From: Shimia sp. R9_2
Lineage (GTDB): Bacteria > Pseudomonadota > Alphaproteobacteria > Rhodobacterales > Rhodobacteraceae
Length of the DNA: 64,000 nucleotides
Assembly (NCBI RefSeq): GCF_017743735.1
Contig: NZ_JAGHRO010000001.1
Span: 186,001 to 250,000, forward strand
Direction of reading: 5' to 3'
The position numbers were made by a program, and so were the translations under genes. Below are positions 17,251-26,494 of the stretch, piece after piece (within the stretch, counting starts at the first letter, position 1; every line of letters begins with the position of its first letter). The notes under the pieces were generated by a model. It did not search any database. It was not told where the DNA came from and saw only the letters and a program-made list of their open reading frames with translations.

Positions 17251-18012
17251 ATGTCCAGAGCGAACGACTTTGGGGAACGGCCGTTGCCGCTTTTTGAAGC
17301 GGACGAGGCCGTTGGGTCGCCGCTCAAGACCGGTAAACTACCCTCCTATATTGCGGATCACCGCAAGCGCCTGCGCACCCGCTTCATTAACGGCGGCGCG
17401 CAGGCGCTCCCTGATTATGAGCTGCTGGAACTGGTGCTGTTTCGCGCAATCCCGCGACGGGATGTGAAATCCATCGCACATAAGCTTCTGGAAACATTCG
17501 GAGATTTCAACGCGGTCATCAGCGCGCCCCTGCCACGCCTTGCGCAGGTCAAAGGCGTGGGCGAGGCGGTGATCTGTGAACTGAAGGTGATTGAGGCCGC
17601 CGCCCACCGTCTGGCCCGCTCGCGTGTGATGCACCGCCCGATCCTGTCGAGCTGGGAGGCGCTGCTGGATTATTGCCACACCACCATGGCGCATCGCGAC
17701 ACCGAACAGTTTAGGGTGCTGTTTTTAGACACAAAAAACACGCTGATTGCCGACGAAGCGCAGGCACAGGGCACGGTCAACCACGTGCCTGTCTACCCCC
17801 GTGAGGTCGCCAAACGCGCGCTGGAGCTCAACGCAAGCGCCCTCATTCTGGTGCACAACCACCCATCCGGAGACCCGACCCCGTCAGAGGCGGATATCGC
17901 CATGACCCATCAGATCGAGATGGCCTGTCAGACCCTCGCGCTGACCCTGCATGACCATATAATCATTGGGAAATCCCGCGAGTTGAGCTTCCGCTCCGAA
18001 GGGCTGATTTAG
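17251..18012 (+). CDS. radC: RadC-family JAB-domain protein
   Basis: RadC-type proteins carry a JAB1/MPN metalloprotease-like domain; an original role in DNA repair is disputed and the function is unsettled. The 253-residue product has a helix-hairpin-helix-like N-terminal half (about residues 50-110) with RLAQVKGVGEAVICELK. The C-terminal metal site is HNHPSGDPTPSEADI, with the His, His and Asp ligands. The length is standard. It stands alone, and its stop codon comes one base before the convergent OmpA-fusion stop. Confidence 0.92.
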   Translation: MSRANDFGERPLPLFEADEAVGSPLKTGKLPSYIADHRKRLRTRFINGGAQALPDYELLELVLFRAIPRRDVKSIAHKLLETFGDFNAVISAPLPRLAQVKGVGEAVICELKVIEAAAHRLARSRVMHRPILSSWEALLDYCHTTMAHRDTEQFRVLFLDTKNTLIADEAQAQGTVNHVPVYPREVAKRALELNASALILVHNHPSGDPTPSEADIAMTHQIEMACQTLALTLHDHIIIGKSRELSFRSEGLI

Positions 18013-18013
18013 G

Positions 18014-19573
18014 TCACTTGACCCAAATCTCCACCCGCCGGTTCACCTGCCGCCCCCAGGCGCTGTCATCACAAGCCATGGGCATGGCTTCGCCAAAGGC
18101 ATGCACCTGAATATCCATCCGCTCATGCTTTGCAGTCTCCGCAGCCGTCAGCACAGCCTTGCGCACCGAATCCGCCCGACGTTCCGCAATCTTCTGGTTA
18201 CCCGCCGCCGGGCCGTTACCATCTGAAAAACCTACAAAATACAGGCTTCTTGCGTCATAGACACCGGCCTCGAGCGCCCGCGCCAGCTGTTGCACATTGG
18301 AGCGCGACTGCGCATCCAGCCGTGTGGATCCCGCTTGGAACCGGAAAGAAATCGACAGGCGTTTCATGCCCGAAAGCGTGGATGTCAGGCGCTGTAGATC
18401 CTCAAGCCCGACGTCTTCCCCAGCCACGGAAATCGCATTGGCAAAGCGATCCCCCTGCAAGTTGACCGGCACCTCTTCGGCGGTCTGATCCACAAACCCA
18501 GCCCGCCGGATCACGATCTGCGCGGAGGGGCTGCGGGTATAGCTCAGGAAATCTCGTGCGATTTTGGGCAAGCGACGTGCCGGAAAATAGAGGAACATCG
18601 GGGCGTTAAGCGGATAGTCCTCGGTTTTGATGGTGCGCCGCGATGCCGCCAGAGAAAACCCGCAAGACCCCTGCAAGGTCACAAGCTGCGTGTTGCCGCG
18701 ATCCGCATAAGACGCGATGCCAATGGCAAACGGGTCCCGCTCCACCGCATGGACCAGCGCCTCATTGCGACTGTGGCGCGCCGCCTCCTCATCAGTTCGC
18801 AGATTGGCGCGGAGCATCAACTGATCTTCGACCGCCTGCGCAAAACCGGACTCCTCTGTCATCATGTGAACGGAAATCGGCGCATCCGGGCCGCCAAGCG
18901 CTGCCCAATTGTCTATCTTACCGGCAAAAACCTCAGCGAGCTGCAGCAAGGACATGGACGTGACCGGATTGCCAGCAGCCACGATGGGCACCATCCCGTC
19001 GAGCGCCAGAACGCGGCTGCGGTTGGCGTCTGTCATGTCGCCCAATCCAGCCTCATAGCCCAGCTCTGCCTCCTTGGGGCGGATCTCCCGCAGGGACATG
19101 GCAATGTCCGCCTCATCCGCCAGAAGATCGGCAAACCCTTCTTCCGCGCTGCTGGCATGAAAGCGGAACTTGGCGAGCGTTTCGCCTCCGTTCGGTGCGC
19201 TGAGGATATAGGTAAACCTTTGTTTGCTCTCAGATTCTTTGGCCACTTCATAACCTTCAGCCTGCGCAAAAGCCTCAAGCAGCGCAGGCATCAGAATGTC
19301 GGCCATTGTTGCGGATCCGGAGATCGAAACATCGGCGACGAAGTTGATCAGATTGGGGCAACCGGGGCCTTCGCAGAACACACCGGAGCCATCCACGGTC
19401 AGCTCGCCGTAGATCGTCTGCACACGATAGAACTCTCCATCAAACCCCAAAAGGGTGCCGGAGATTTCAACTTCTCCGTCGTGAGATTTGAGGAAAACGT
19501 CCTGAGAAAGGGCAGATGTAACACCTGCCAAAAGAAGAAGTGCGGCGTAAACCGCCGCACGAAACTGCATCAT
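18014..19573 (-). CDS. PstS-like periplasmic domain fused to an OmpA peptidoglycan-binding domain
   Basis: The 519-residue product begins with a signal peptide ending near ALSQ. The middle (about residues 75-360) resembles a phosphate-binding-protein-like domain: DVSISGSATMADILMPALLEA recalls the start of PstS-type folds, and a serine-rich site follows. The end (about 395-519) is an OmpA-like domain with SISFRFQAGSTRLD, FVGFSDGNG and NRRVEIWV, which binds peptidoglycan. This fusion would tether a ligand-binding domain to the cell wall in the periplasm. A partner gene starts upstream on the same strand with a 21-base gap. Regulation is not visible. The ligand may be phosphate or another small anion; that is inference only. 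Confidence 0.8.
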   Translation of the reverse strand: MMQFRAAVYAALLLLAGVTSALSQDVFLKSHDGEVEISGTLLGFDGEFYRVQTIYGELTVDGSGVFCEGPGCPNLINFVADVSISGSATMADILMPALLEAFAQAEGYEVAKESESKQRFTYILSAPNGGETLAKFRFHASSAEEGFADLLADEADIAMSLREIRPKEAELGYEAGLGDMTDANRSRVLALDGMVPIVAAGNPVTSMSLLQLAEVFAGKIDNWAALGGPDAPISVHMMTEESGFAQAVEDQLMLRANLRTDEEAARHSRNEALVHAVERDPFAIGIASYADRGNTQLVTLQGSCGFSLAASRRTIKTEDYPLNAPMFLYFPARRLPKIARDFLSYTRSPSAQIVIRRAGFVDQTAEEVPVNLQGDRFANAISVAGEDVGLEDLQRLTSTLSGMKRLSISFRFQAGSTRLDAQSRSNVQQLARALEAGVYDARSLYFVGFSDGNGPAAGNQKIAERRADSVRKAVLTAAETAKHERMDIQVHAFGEAMPMACDDSAWGRQVNRRVEIWVK

Positions 19574-19594
19574 TGTGATGTCCTGACCGCGAGC

Positions 19595-20599
19595 TTAGTT
19601 TTTCGCGATTGTCAGGTTTTGGACGAGGTTTTTCAACACCAGAAATTCACCAACAGCGGTACAATCGGGCATCTGCATTTGCAGCTCATGGCGGTCTTTG
19701 ACCTGCCCTTCACGCAGAGCGAGGCTGGAAAGCTGCATGTCCTGATCACAGTTGGCGGCGGTCACCTCAGCTTCGATGCTGATCTGGATTTCGCCACGGT
19801 TCTTCGCAATGCCGGTCGGGAAGGTATAGACCTCCGCCTGCGCCGCTGTCGGGTCGTCAGCCTCGCCAAGAACCATCAGAAAACCGCCCGCGCCACCTGC
19901 AAGCGCGCTCACACTGCGCGGCGCCTCCCGCCACACATGGCCCTTCTCGCCGTAGCTCGCGCCAAACTCACGGGCATGGAGCTCAGGGCCGCTGTCACCG
20001 CGCCACTGCATCACCACTCGGTCATAAAGCGGCAAAGAGTCGATACGTGCGGAAGCCACAGCCCCATCACCATTCTCAAAAGATGCCGCGAATACAGCCA
20101 CTTCCGCCAGACCAGGCACCAGCAGATCCGCGCTGCCGTCAGCAGAAACCTGTGCATGGAATTTCAGCTCTTCGTGCTCAATCAGAACACGCTCGCCGGG
20201 ATGGCACGGCGCGATCAGCTGCAAAGACACCAGCGCGGCGGCATTGGTTTTGGCATGCAGCTCCGGACCACAGCCCAAAGCGGGAATGCTCTCTTCGTTG
20301 GGCAGAAGGCCAACAGGTAGATCATCGGCAACCGCCACCAGCACCTGCTGTGTCGGCAGGCTCACGCCCTGGCCCTGCTCGGCTGGCATGGCCGGCAAAG
20401 ACACAGCCTGCCCCAAGCGCGGGGTCGCAAAATCCTGGGGCAATGACACGCGGTCACGCAAATCACCCTGCGCTGGCGCCTGCGCAACGGCGGGCACAGC
20501 GGCCTCACTTGTTTGCATCACAAACCCAATGCACACTGCCATCGACCCCGTTGCAAAAGCAAGGGCATAGCGGCGGTACATGTTTTTGAGATTCTGCAT
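19595..20599 (-). CDS. Exported protein of unknown function, partner of the PstS-like/OmpA fusion
   Basis: This 334-residue protein begins with a basic N-terminus and a hydrophobic segment (about 10-32) that predicts export or a membrane anchor. A Pro/Gln/Ala-rich low-complexity stretch (about 33-80) follows. The rest looks like beta-rich segments with several isolated cysteines (CGPELHAK, IAPCHPGE, ANCDQDMQ, MPDCTAVG), which could form disulfides. AAGGAG before the ATG is a good ribosome binding site. I do not recognise a family. Its gene is the first of a two-gene unit with the OmpA fusion and lies just after secA, separated by a terminator. It probably acts in the periplasm. Confidence 0.65.
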   Translation of the reverse strand: MQNLKNMYRRYALAFATGSMAVCIGFVMQTSEAAVPAVAQAPAQGDLRDRVSLPQDFATPRLGQAVSLPAMPAEQGQGVSLPTQQVLVAVADDLPVGLLPNEESIPALGCGPELHAKTNAAALVSLQLIAPCHPGERVLIEHEELKFHAQVSADGSADLLVPGLAEVAVFAASFENGDGAVASARIDSLPLYDRVVMQWRGDSGPELHAREFGASYGEKGHVWREAPRSVSALAGGAGGFLMVLGEADDPTAAQAEVYTFPTGIAKNRGEIQISIEAEVTAANCDQDMQLSSLALREGQVKDRHELQMQMPDCTAVGEFLVLKNLVQNLTIAKN

Positions 20600-20648
20600 G
20601 ATGTCTCCTTCTCAGGTGGCAAATCCCGTCCGGACACATTCACAATAG

Positions 20649-20675
20649 AAAAGGGCGCTCATAAGGCGCCCTTTT
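20649..20675 (-). terminator. Rho-independent terminator after secA
   Basis: On the minus strand AAAAGGGCGC (20675-20666) is followed by a short loop and GCGCCCTTTT (20658-20649). It is a perfect 10-bp stem whose arm ends in a U-run, 30 bases after the secA stop. It separates secA from the downstream exported-protein pair. Confidence 0.82.
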
Positions 20676-20704
20676 GATCTTTGTCTGTCGGTGTGACGCT
20701 GAAA

Positions 20705-23431
20705 TCAGGCCAGCTTGCCGTGACAATGCTTGAACTTCTTGCCCGAACCACAGGGACATTGCTCATTGCGCCCCGGATTGCCCCAGGTTGAGGGATTTTC
20801 TTCGTCAAACCCTGCAAGCGCTTCGCCCGCTGGCGGTTGCGCCGCCGCTGCGGCGTCACTGGGCGCAGGTGCCGCGCCCGCCTGAGAGGCGTTCATCATG
20901 GCCTGCTGGCGCTGTGCCATCTCAAGGGCGAGCTGTTTCTGCTCTTCCTCAGAGATCGGACGCACGCGGGAGAGCATGGAAGTCACGTCAATGCGCAGGC
21001 TGTCCAGCATGCTTTCAAACAGTTGGAAGGCTTCGTTCTTATATTCGTTGAGCGGATCACGCTGCGCGTAGCCACGGAAGCCCACAACAGAACGCAGGTG
21101 TTCGAGCGTCAGAAGGTGCTCACGCCACTTGCTGTCGATCGTCTGCAAGAGAACCTGCTTTTCGATCATGCGCATCGCTTCGGGGCCAAAGCTGGTGGCT
21201 TTGGACGCCATCATCTCGTCAGCCGCCTTTTCCAAACGCTCGCGCATGCTGTCGTCATCCACGCCTTCTTCGTCGGCCCATTCAATCACCGGAACGTCGA
21301 CGCCCAGGTGTTCAATGGCCGCAGCATATAGACCCTGCGTGTCCCACTGATCCGCATAGGTTTTTGGCGGCAGATGTTTCTCCACCAGATCGTCGATGAC
21401 CTCGTGGCGCATATCTTGAACGATCTCAGAAAGATCAGCGTTTTCCATGATTTCGCGACGCTGGGAGAAGACCACTTTCCGCTGGTCATTCATCACGTCA
21501 TCAAATTTCAGGAGCTGCTTACGGATGTCAAAGTTGCGGCCTTCAACCTTCGCCTGCGCACGCTCCAGAGATTTGTTGACCCATGGGTGCACGATCGCCT
21601 CACCCTCTTTCATGCCAAGAGTGGAGAGCACCTTGTCCAGACGGTCAGAGCCAAAGATGCGCATCAGGTCATCTTCGAGGCTCAGGAAGAAGGCAGAACG
21701 GCCCGGATCACCCTGACGGCCGGAACGGCCACGCAGCTGGTTGTCGATCCGGCGGCTTTCGTGGCGCTCGGTGGCGAGAACAAACAGACCACCGGCCTTT
21801 TTAACGGCCTCTTCGTCGTCCACGTGTTTGGTTTCAATCTCTGCCCGCAGCGCCGCGTGATCCCCTTCAGGGTTCGCAGCGATGGCCTCAAGCACTTTGA
21901 ACTCGACATTGCCGCCCAGTTTGATGTCGGTGCCGCGGCCCGCCATGTTGGTGGCGATGGTCACCGCACCCAGCTTACCCGCATCCGCAACAATCTGCGC
22001 TTCCTGTTCGTGCTGGCGCGCGTTCAGTACATTGTGCTTTACACCGGCCTTTTCCAGCAGGTTGGACAGGAACTCGGACTTTTCAATCGAGGTTGTGCCC
22101 ACAAGGATAGGCTGCCCTTTTTCATGGGCTTCCTTGATGGTGGTGACGATGGCGTCAAACTTCTCACGTGCGGTGCGATAGACGGCGTCATCTTCGTCGA
22201 TCCGTGCCACGCCGCGGTTGGTGGGCACTTCGACCACGCCAAGGCCGTAAATTTCCTGAAATTCTTCCGCTTCGGTTGCCGCTGTACCGGTCATGCCGCC
22301 CAGCTTGTCATAGAGACGGAAGTAGTTCTGGAAGGTCACCTGCGCGAGTGTCACGTTTTCAGGCTGAATCTGGCAGCCCTCTTTGGCTTCGATCGCCTGA
22401 TGCAGACCTTCAGACAGGCGACGGCCTGCCATCATACGGCCGGTGAATTCGTCAATCAGAACCACCTGACTGTCACGCACGATGTAATCTTTGTCTTTGA
22501 TGAACAGCTTGTGCGCGCGCAGGCCCTGGTTCACGTGGTGTACAATGGTGGTGCTTTCCGGATCATACAGGCTCTGGCCTTCCGGCAGCAGGCCACGTGC
22601 ATGCAGGTGCTCTTCCAAGAACTCGTTGCCTTCATCGGTGAACGTCACGTTTTTGGCTTTTTCATCCAGCGTGTAATGCTCTTCCTGAACATCCGGGATC
22701 AGCTTGTCGATCGCCACATACATGTCTGTGCGGTCCTGCGCAGGGCCTGAGATGATCAGAGGGGTCCGCGCCTCGTCGATCAGGATGCTGTCCACCTCGT
22801 CTACAATGGCGAAATGGTGATCGCGCTGGGACATATCAGCCAATTCGCTTTTCATATTGTCGCGCAGATAGTCAAAACCCAGCTCATTGTTGGTCGCGTA
22901 GGTGATGTCACAGGCGTATGCGGCGCGCTTTTCGTCTTCGGGCTGCTGCGGGTACACCACGCCGGTGGTCATCCCCAAAGCGGCAAAGACATTGCTCATC
23001 CAGTCCGCGTCGCGGCGGGCCAGGTAATCGTTCACCGTCACCACGTGCACGCCTTTGCCGGTCAAAGCATTGAGGTAGGCAGGGAAGGTTGCCACGAGGG
23101 TTTTACCTTCACCGGTTTTCATCTCGGAAATATTGCCCTGATGCAGGAAGATGCCGCCCATCAGCTGTACGTCAAAGGCCCGCAGACCCAGCGCACGTTT
23201 GGCGGCTTCGCGACAGTTGGCGAAGGCTTCGGGCAGCAGTGCGTCTAGCGACTCGCCACCTTTGGCGCGCTCAGACAGCTCTTGTGTTTTGGCCTTCAGC
23301 TCGTCGTCAGAGAGTTTCTCGAATTCCGGCTCCAGCGCGTTGATCTTTTCAACAAGCGGACGCGTTGCTTTGACTTTGCGGTCATTGGGCGTGCCAAACA
23401 CTTTTTTGGCGATTTTTCCGAAACCGAGCAT
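20705..23431 (-). CDS. secA: Preprotein translocase ATPase SecA
   Basis: SecA drives post-translational export through SecYEG. The 908-residue product has [11 protein letters not shown] (Walker A), [13 protein letters not shown] (DEAD-like Walker B), and [14 protein letters not shown] in the second nucleotide-binding domain. It ends in the SEC-C zinc motif [14 protein letters not shown]. The length is typical. The minus-strand promoter candidate at 23534-23562 suits it. It diverges from the parvulin gene, so exported substrate production and chaperone-like folding could be linked, although common regulation is not shown. Long open frames on the plus strand here are shadows. Confidence 0.98.
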   Translation of the reverse strand: MLGFGKIAKKVFGTPNDRKVKATRPLVEKINALEPEFEKLSDDELKAKTQELSERAKGGESLDALLPEAFANCREAAKRALGLRAFDVQLMGGIFLHQGNISEMKTGEGKTLVATFPAYLNALTGKGVHVVTVNDYLARRDADWMSNVFAALGMTTGVVYPQQPEDEKRAAYACDITYATNNELGFDYLRDNMKSELADMSQRDHHFAIVDEVDSILIDEARTPLIISGPAQDRTDMYVAIDKLIPDVQEEHYTLDEKAKNVTFTDEGNEFLEEHLHARGLLPEGQSLYDPESTTIVHHVNQGLRAHKLFIKDKDYIVRDSQVVLIDEFTGRMMAGRRLSEGLHQAIEAKEGCQIQPENVTLAQVTFQNYFRLYDKLGGMTGTAATEAEEFQEIYGLGVVEVPTNRGVARIDEDDAVYRTAREKFDAIVTTIKEAHEKGQPILVGTTSIEKSEFLSNLLEKAGVKHNVLNARQHEQEAQIVADAGKLGAVTIATNMAGRGTDIKLGGNVEFKVLEAIAANPEGDHAALRAEIETKHVDDEEAVKKAGGLFVLATERHESRRIDNQLRGRSGRQGDPGRSAFFLSLEDDLMRIFGSDRLDKVLSTLGMKEGEAIVHPWVNKSLERAQAKVEGRNFDIRKQLLKFDDVMNDQRKVVFSQRREIMENADLSEIVQDMRHEVIDDLVEKHLPPKTYADQWDTQGLYAAAIEHLGVDVPVIEWADEEGVDDDSMRERLEKAADEMMASKATSFGPEAMRMIEKQVLLQTIDSKWREHLLTLEHLRSVVGFRGYAQRDPLNEYKNEAFQLFESMLDSLRIDVTSMLSRVRPISEEEQKQLALEMAQRQQAMMNASQAGAAPAPSDAAAAAQPPAGEALAGFDEENPSTWGNPGRNEQCPCGSGKKFKHCHGKLA

Positions 23432-23533
23432 ATAACTTGTCCTTCGTTGCGCATTCGTGCGTGGCTAATTCTTGCTGTCCCGGCCCTGTGCTCCTAGAAA
23501 CGGGAAACAGCCTGTTTGCCTTGACCTCAAAGC

Positions 23534-23562
23534 GATGTAAGGGGCGTCAGGAACAGTGTCAA
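23534..23562 (-). promoter_or_regulatory. Candidate sigma-70 promoter of secA
   Basis: On the minus strand TTGACA (23562-23557) is followed after exactly 17 bases by TACATC (23539-23534). The -35 is perfect and the -10 is weak. It lies about 100 bases before the secA start and inside the leader of the divergent parvulin gene. Confidence 0.4.
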
Positions 23563-23600
23563 CGCCGCCAGTCCGCGCGGCACCAGCCAAGGACGAAACG

Positions 23601-24470
23601 ATGTCAAAACACCTCAATTTCTTGCGCGCGAGTGCAGTCGCTGTCTGCTTTGCTCTCCCTGCATTTGCACAGGAAGAACCGTCGCTGGACAACATTGTTG
23701 CAACGGTCAATGGCGAGGCGATCACATTGGGTGACATGATCTCGATCCGCGCGGGGCTGCAGCCTCAATACCAGCAGCTGCCACCGGAAACCCTGTTTGC
23801 CAGCATTCTTGAGCAATTGGTGCAGCAAACCGCCCTGTCCCAGGCGCTGGGAGACAATGTTCCACAATATATCGAGATCGCGCTGAATAACGAACGCCGC
23901 ACTCTGATGGCAGGCGAAGCGCTGGAAGCCTTTGTCGCCAGCAACGAAGTGAGCGACGAAGAGCTGCAGACCGCTTATCGGGACCGCTTCGCAAACTTTG
24001 AAGGCGAGGCAGAATACAACGCCAGTCACATTCTCGTGGGCACCGAAGAAGAAGCGGTTGAGATCCGTCAGCAGCTTCAGGACGGGGCCGATTTTGCGGA
24101 AACCGCCAAAGAAAAATCCACAGGTCCGTCCGGGGCTTCCGGCGGCAGCCTTGGCTGGTTTGGCAAAGGTCAGATGGTGAAACCTTTTGAGGACGCCGTG
24201 GCAGAACTCGCCGTGGGCGAAATCTCGCAGCCTGTGCAAACCCAATTCGGCTGGCACCTGATCATCCTGAATGACGCCCGCAAATCCGAAGCCCCTTCCT
24301 TTGAAGAGGCGCGTCAGGAGCTGCTCAATGATGCGCAGCGCAAAGCGGTTCAGGGCTATATCGCCAAACAAGCGGCGGCGGCTGATGTCGACCAAACCGG
24401 TGCTGAAGGCATTGATCCCGCGGTGCTGCAGCGCATCGACCTGCTGAACCCTGTGCGCGTGCAGGAATAA
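23601..24470 (+). CDS. Periplasmic parvulin-type peptidyl-prolyl isomerase
   Basis: The 289-residue product from the ATG at 23601 (AAGGA eight bases upstream) begins with a signal peptide ending near AFAQE. It has a SurA/PpiD-like N-terminal helical region (VATVNGEAITLGD) and a single parvulin domain (about residues 130-235). That domain shows ASHILVG, GGSLGWFGKGQMVKPFED and FGWHLI, all expected for prolyl isomerases of the rotamase family. It would assist folding of outer-membrane or periplasmic proteins. Three bases separate its stop from argJ, so the genes are cotranscribed although functionally unrelated. The frame's upstream extension of 15 codons lacks a signal sequence, so the later start is preferred. 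Confidence 0.88.
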   Translation: MSKHLNFLRASAVAVCFALPAFAQEEPSLDNIVATVNGEAITLGDMISIRAGLQPQYQQLPPETLFASILEQLVQQTALSQALGDNVPQYIEIALNNERRTLMAGEALEAFVASNEVSDEELQTAYRDRFANFEGEAEYNASHILVGTEEEAVEIRQQLQDGADFAETAKEKSTGPSGASGGSLGWFGKGQMVKPFEDAVAELAVGEISQPVQTQFGWHLIILNDARKSEAPSFEEARQELLNDAQRKAVQGYIAKQAAAADVDQTGAEGIDPAVLQRIDLLNPVRVQE

Positions 24471-24473
24471 AAG

Positions 24474-25703
24474 ATGGCTGAAATCACCACCGTGTCCCCT
24501 CTGGCTCCGGAACATTTTCCGGAGCTGCCAACCATCGAAGGGGTGAAATTCGCCGCTGTTGAGGCGGGCGTGAAATACGCCAACCGCAAAGATGTGATGC
24601 TGGCGGAACTGGCACCGGGCACCGCGATGGCTGGTGTCTTCACACGCTCTGCAACACGCTCCGCTGCGGTTCTGGATTGTCAGGAAAAGATCGCGCAGGA
24701 CAGCGACGCAGGTGCGGCGATCCTTGTGAATGCGGGCAATGCCAACGCCTTCACCGGTAAAAATGGCGTCACCTCGGTGAAAGCTGTGACCGATGCGGTT
24801 GCCGCCTGCCTTGATCTGCCGGAAACACGGGTGTTCTCCTCCTCGACCGGCGTGATTGGCGAGCCTTTGCCGCATGACCGGATCACCGGCAAGCTTGAGG
24901 AACTGCGCGGCAAGCTTTCGCCCGATGCGATTGTGGATGCCGCCGAGGCGATCCGCACCACCGACACTTTTGCCAAAGGCGCCACGCGCTCGGCAGAGAT
25001 CAATGGCCAGACCGTCAAGATCGCAGGCATCGCCAAAGGCTCCGGCATGATTGCGCCAGATATGGCCACGATGCTGGTCTATATCTTCACGGACGCAAAG
25101 ATCGCGCGCGCGGATCTTCAGGCCATGGTGTCGTCGCTCAACAACGTCACCTTCAACGCGATCACCGTGGACAGTGACACCTCCACATCCGACACGCTGC
25201 TGGTTGCCGCAACGGGCGCCTCAGGCGTTTTGGTGAGCCCAGAAGATCAGGCGTTCCGCATAGCGCTGCATGAGGTGATGCTGGATCTGGCGCATCAGGT
25301 GGTGCGCGACGGTGAAGGCGCGACAAAATTTGTCGAAATCAACATCACCGGTGCAGCAAGCGCCGAAGATGCCCGCACACACGCCATGGCAATCGCCAAT
25401 TCGCCTTTGGTCAAAACCGCTGTGGCCGGTGAGGATCCCAACTGGGGCCGCATCGTGATGGCGATCGGCAAGTCCGGTGCTCAGGCGGATCGCGATCTCC
25501 TGAGCATACGCTTTGGCGATATTCTTGTGGCGGAAAACGGCTGGGTGTCGCCCGACTATAAAGAAGAGGCCGGCGCCGACTACATGCAACAGCAAGACAT
25601 CACCATCAATGTCGATCTGGGCCTTGGTGACGCACAGGATACCGTTTGGACCTGCGACCTCACCCATGGTTATATCACCATCAACGCGGATTACCGGTCG
25701 TGA
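24474..25703 (+). CDS. argJ: Bifunctional ornithine acetyltransferase/N-acetylglutamate synthase
   Basis: ArgJ transfers the acetyl group from N-acetylornithine to glutamate in cyclic arginine synthesis, and the bifunctional type also uses acetyl-CoA. The 409-residue precursor autocleaves at a conserved Ala-Thr: here MIAPDMATMLV, with Thr199 as the new N-terminal nucleophile of the beta chain. NANAFTGKNG and ALPNGN-like elements plus EDPNWGRIVMAIGKSG near the C-terminal third are diagnostic. The length is standard. It sits between parvulin and mutT genes, with a 4-base overlap to mutT. Confidence 0.97.
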   Translation: MAEITTVSPLAPEHFPELPTIEGVKFAAVEAGVKYANRKDVMLAELAPGTAMAGVFTRSATRSAAVLDCQEKIAQDSDAGAAILVNAGNANAFTGKNGVTSVKAVTDAVAACLDLPETRVFSSSTGVIGEPLPHDRITGKLEELRGKLSPDAIVDAAEAIRTTDTFAKGATRSAEINGQTVKIAGIAKGSGMIAPDMATMLVYIFTDAKIARADLQAMVSSLNNVTFNAITVDSDTSTSDTLLVAATGASGVLVSPEDQAFRIALHEVMLDLAHQVVRDGEGATKFVEINITGAASAEDARTHAMAIANSPLVKTAVAGEDPNWGRIVMAIGKSGAQADRDLLSIRFGDILVAENGWVSPDYKEEAGADYMQQQDITINVDLGLGDAQDTVWTCDLTHGYITINADYRS

Positions 25704-26098
25704 AAACAGTTTTGGTCGCAGCCGTTGTGCTGATCGATGCGGACGGGCGCATTTTGCTGGCGCAACGTCCTGAAGGAAAATCTATGGCAGGCCTCTGGGA
25801 GTTTCCCGGAGGCAAAATAGAAGCGGGGGAAACGCCCGAAGCCGCGCTGATCCGCGAGCTTCAGGAAGAGCTGGGGATCGATACATGGGCAAGCTGCCTC
25901 GCGCCGCTGACCTTTGCGTCCCACAGTTATGATGATTTTCACCTGCTGATGCCGCTCTTTGCCTGCCGCAAATGGGAGGGCATTCCTCAGGCCAAAGAGG
26001 GTCAAACCCTCAAGTGGGTCGCCAGCAAGAACCTGCGTGATTATGAGATGCCACCCGCCGATATCCCGCTCATTCCGATGATTAGAGACTGGGTATAG
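25700..26098 (+). CDS. mutT: 8-oxo-dGTP diphosphatase
   Basis: MutT hydrolyses oxidised dGTP and prevents its misincorporation. The 132-residue product starts at a GTG overlapping the argJ stop (GTGA). The Nudix box is clear: GGKIEAGETPEAALIREL followed by QEELGI. The N-terminal VAAVVLIDADGRILLAQRP is typical of MutT. The frame upstream contains an ATG at 25646, but it would lie inside argJ and would add an unrelated 18 residues. Its position after argJ in one unit is common in Rhodobacterales. Confidence 0.92.
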   Translation: MKTVLVAAVVLIDADGRILLAQRPEGKSMAGLWEFPGGKIEAGETPEAALIRELQEELGIDTWASCLAPLTFASHSYDDFHLLMPLFACRKWEGIPQAKEGQTLKWVASKNLRDYEMPPADIPLIPMIRDWV

Positions 26099-26273
26099 GC
26101 TAGAATCTGCTCAAATTGGGCCAAATCACGCTACTTTGGTAAGCGGTTTGTAAACTTATATTCAACAATAAGCATTGAACAAGGTAGTATGTTGGCCATA
26201 TGACAACTACGCACTAACCGAAAATTAACCAAGTCGATGTTAACAAGGTGTCAATCAAGTGGGGATTTTTGAC

Positions 26274-26399
26274 ATGCTAAAAACTATCACTGTAGGCAGC
26301 TGCGTCTCTATCCAAGGTCCAGTTGTAAGAAGCCTTCCAGATGGGCGCGTATCCATCCGCGTGGGCAACAAGATCTACTCTGGCAAACCGATCTCCTGA
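26274..26399 (+). CDS. 41-residue conserved small protein
   Basis: From ATG 26274 to TGA 26397-26399 a 41-residue frame encodes MLKTITVGSCVSIQG at the start and a basic, valine-rich end (VSIRVGNKIYSG). GTGGGGA before the ATG is a strong ribosome binding site. The frame is followed within 30 bases by an intrinsic terminator, making a compact monocistronic unit with its own AT-rich upstream region. I recall similar short proteins near infB or mutT in other Rhodobacterales, but cannot confirm it. There is no signal peptide or membrane helix. The function is unknown. Confidence 0.6.
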   Translation: MLKTITVGSCVSIQGPVVRSLPDGRVSIRVGNKIYSGKPIS

Positions 26400-26421
26400 T
26401 CGCGCAGAGCAGAACCGGAAG

Positions 26422-26455
26422 AAAAAAGACCGCTCCAAACTGGAGCGGCCTTTTT
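26422..26455. terminator. Bidirectional intrinsic terminator
   Basis: CCGCTCCA and TGGAGCGG (26430-26448) form an 8-bp stem with a 3-base loop, flanked by an A-run on the left and TTTTT on the right. On the plus strand it ends the small-protein transcript; on the minus strand the A-run becomes a U-tract for infB. Confidence 0.85.
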
Positions 26456-26494
26456 CTTTGAATAGCTCGTGCCGCGGAGGCGGCATACGCTGGA

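Noticed and set aside
18749-20320. 523-codon plus-strand frame opposite the OmpA-fusion pair
   Set aside because: It crosses two genes with strong signal peptides and domains on the minus strand and has no motif.
21374-22750. 458-codon plus-strand frame opposite secA
   Set aside because: The translated product has no recognisable domain, and the minus strand carries all SecA motifs.
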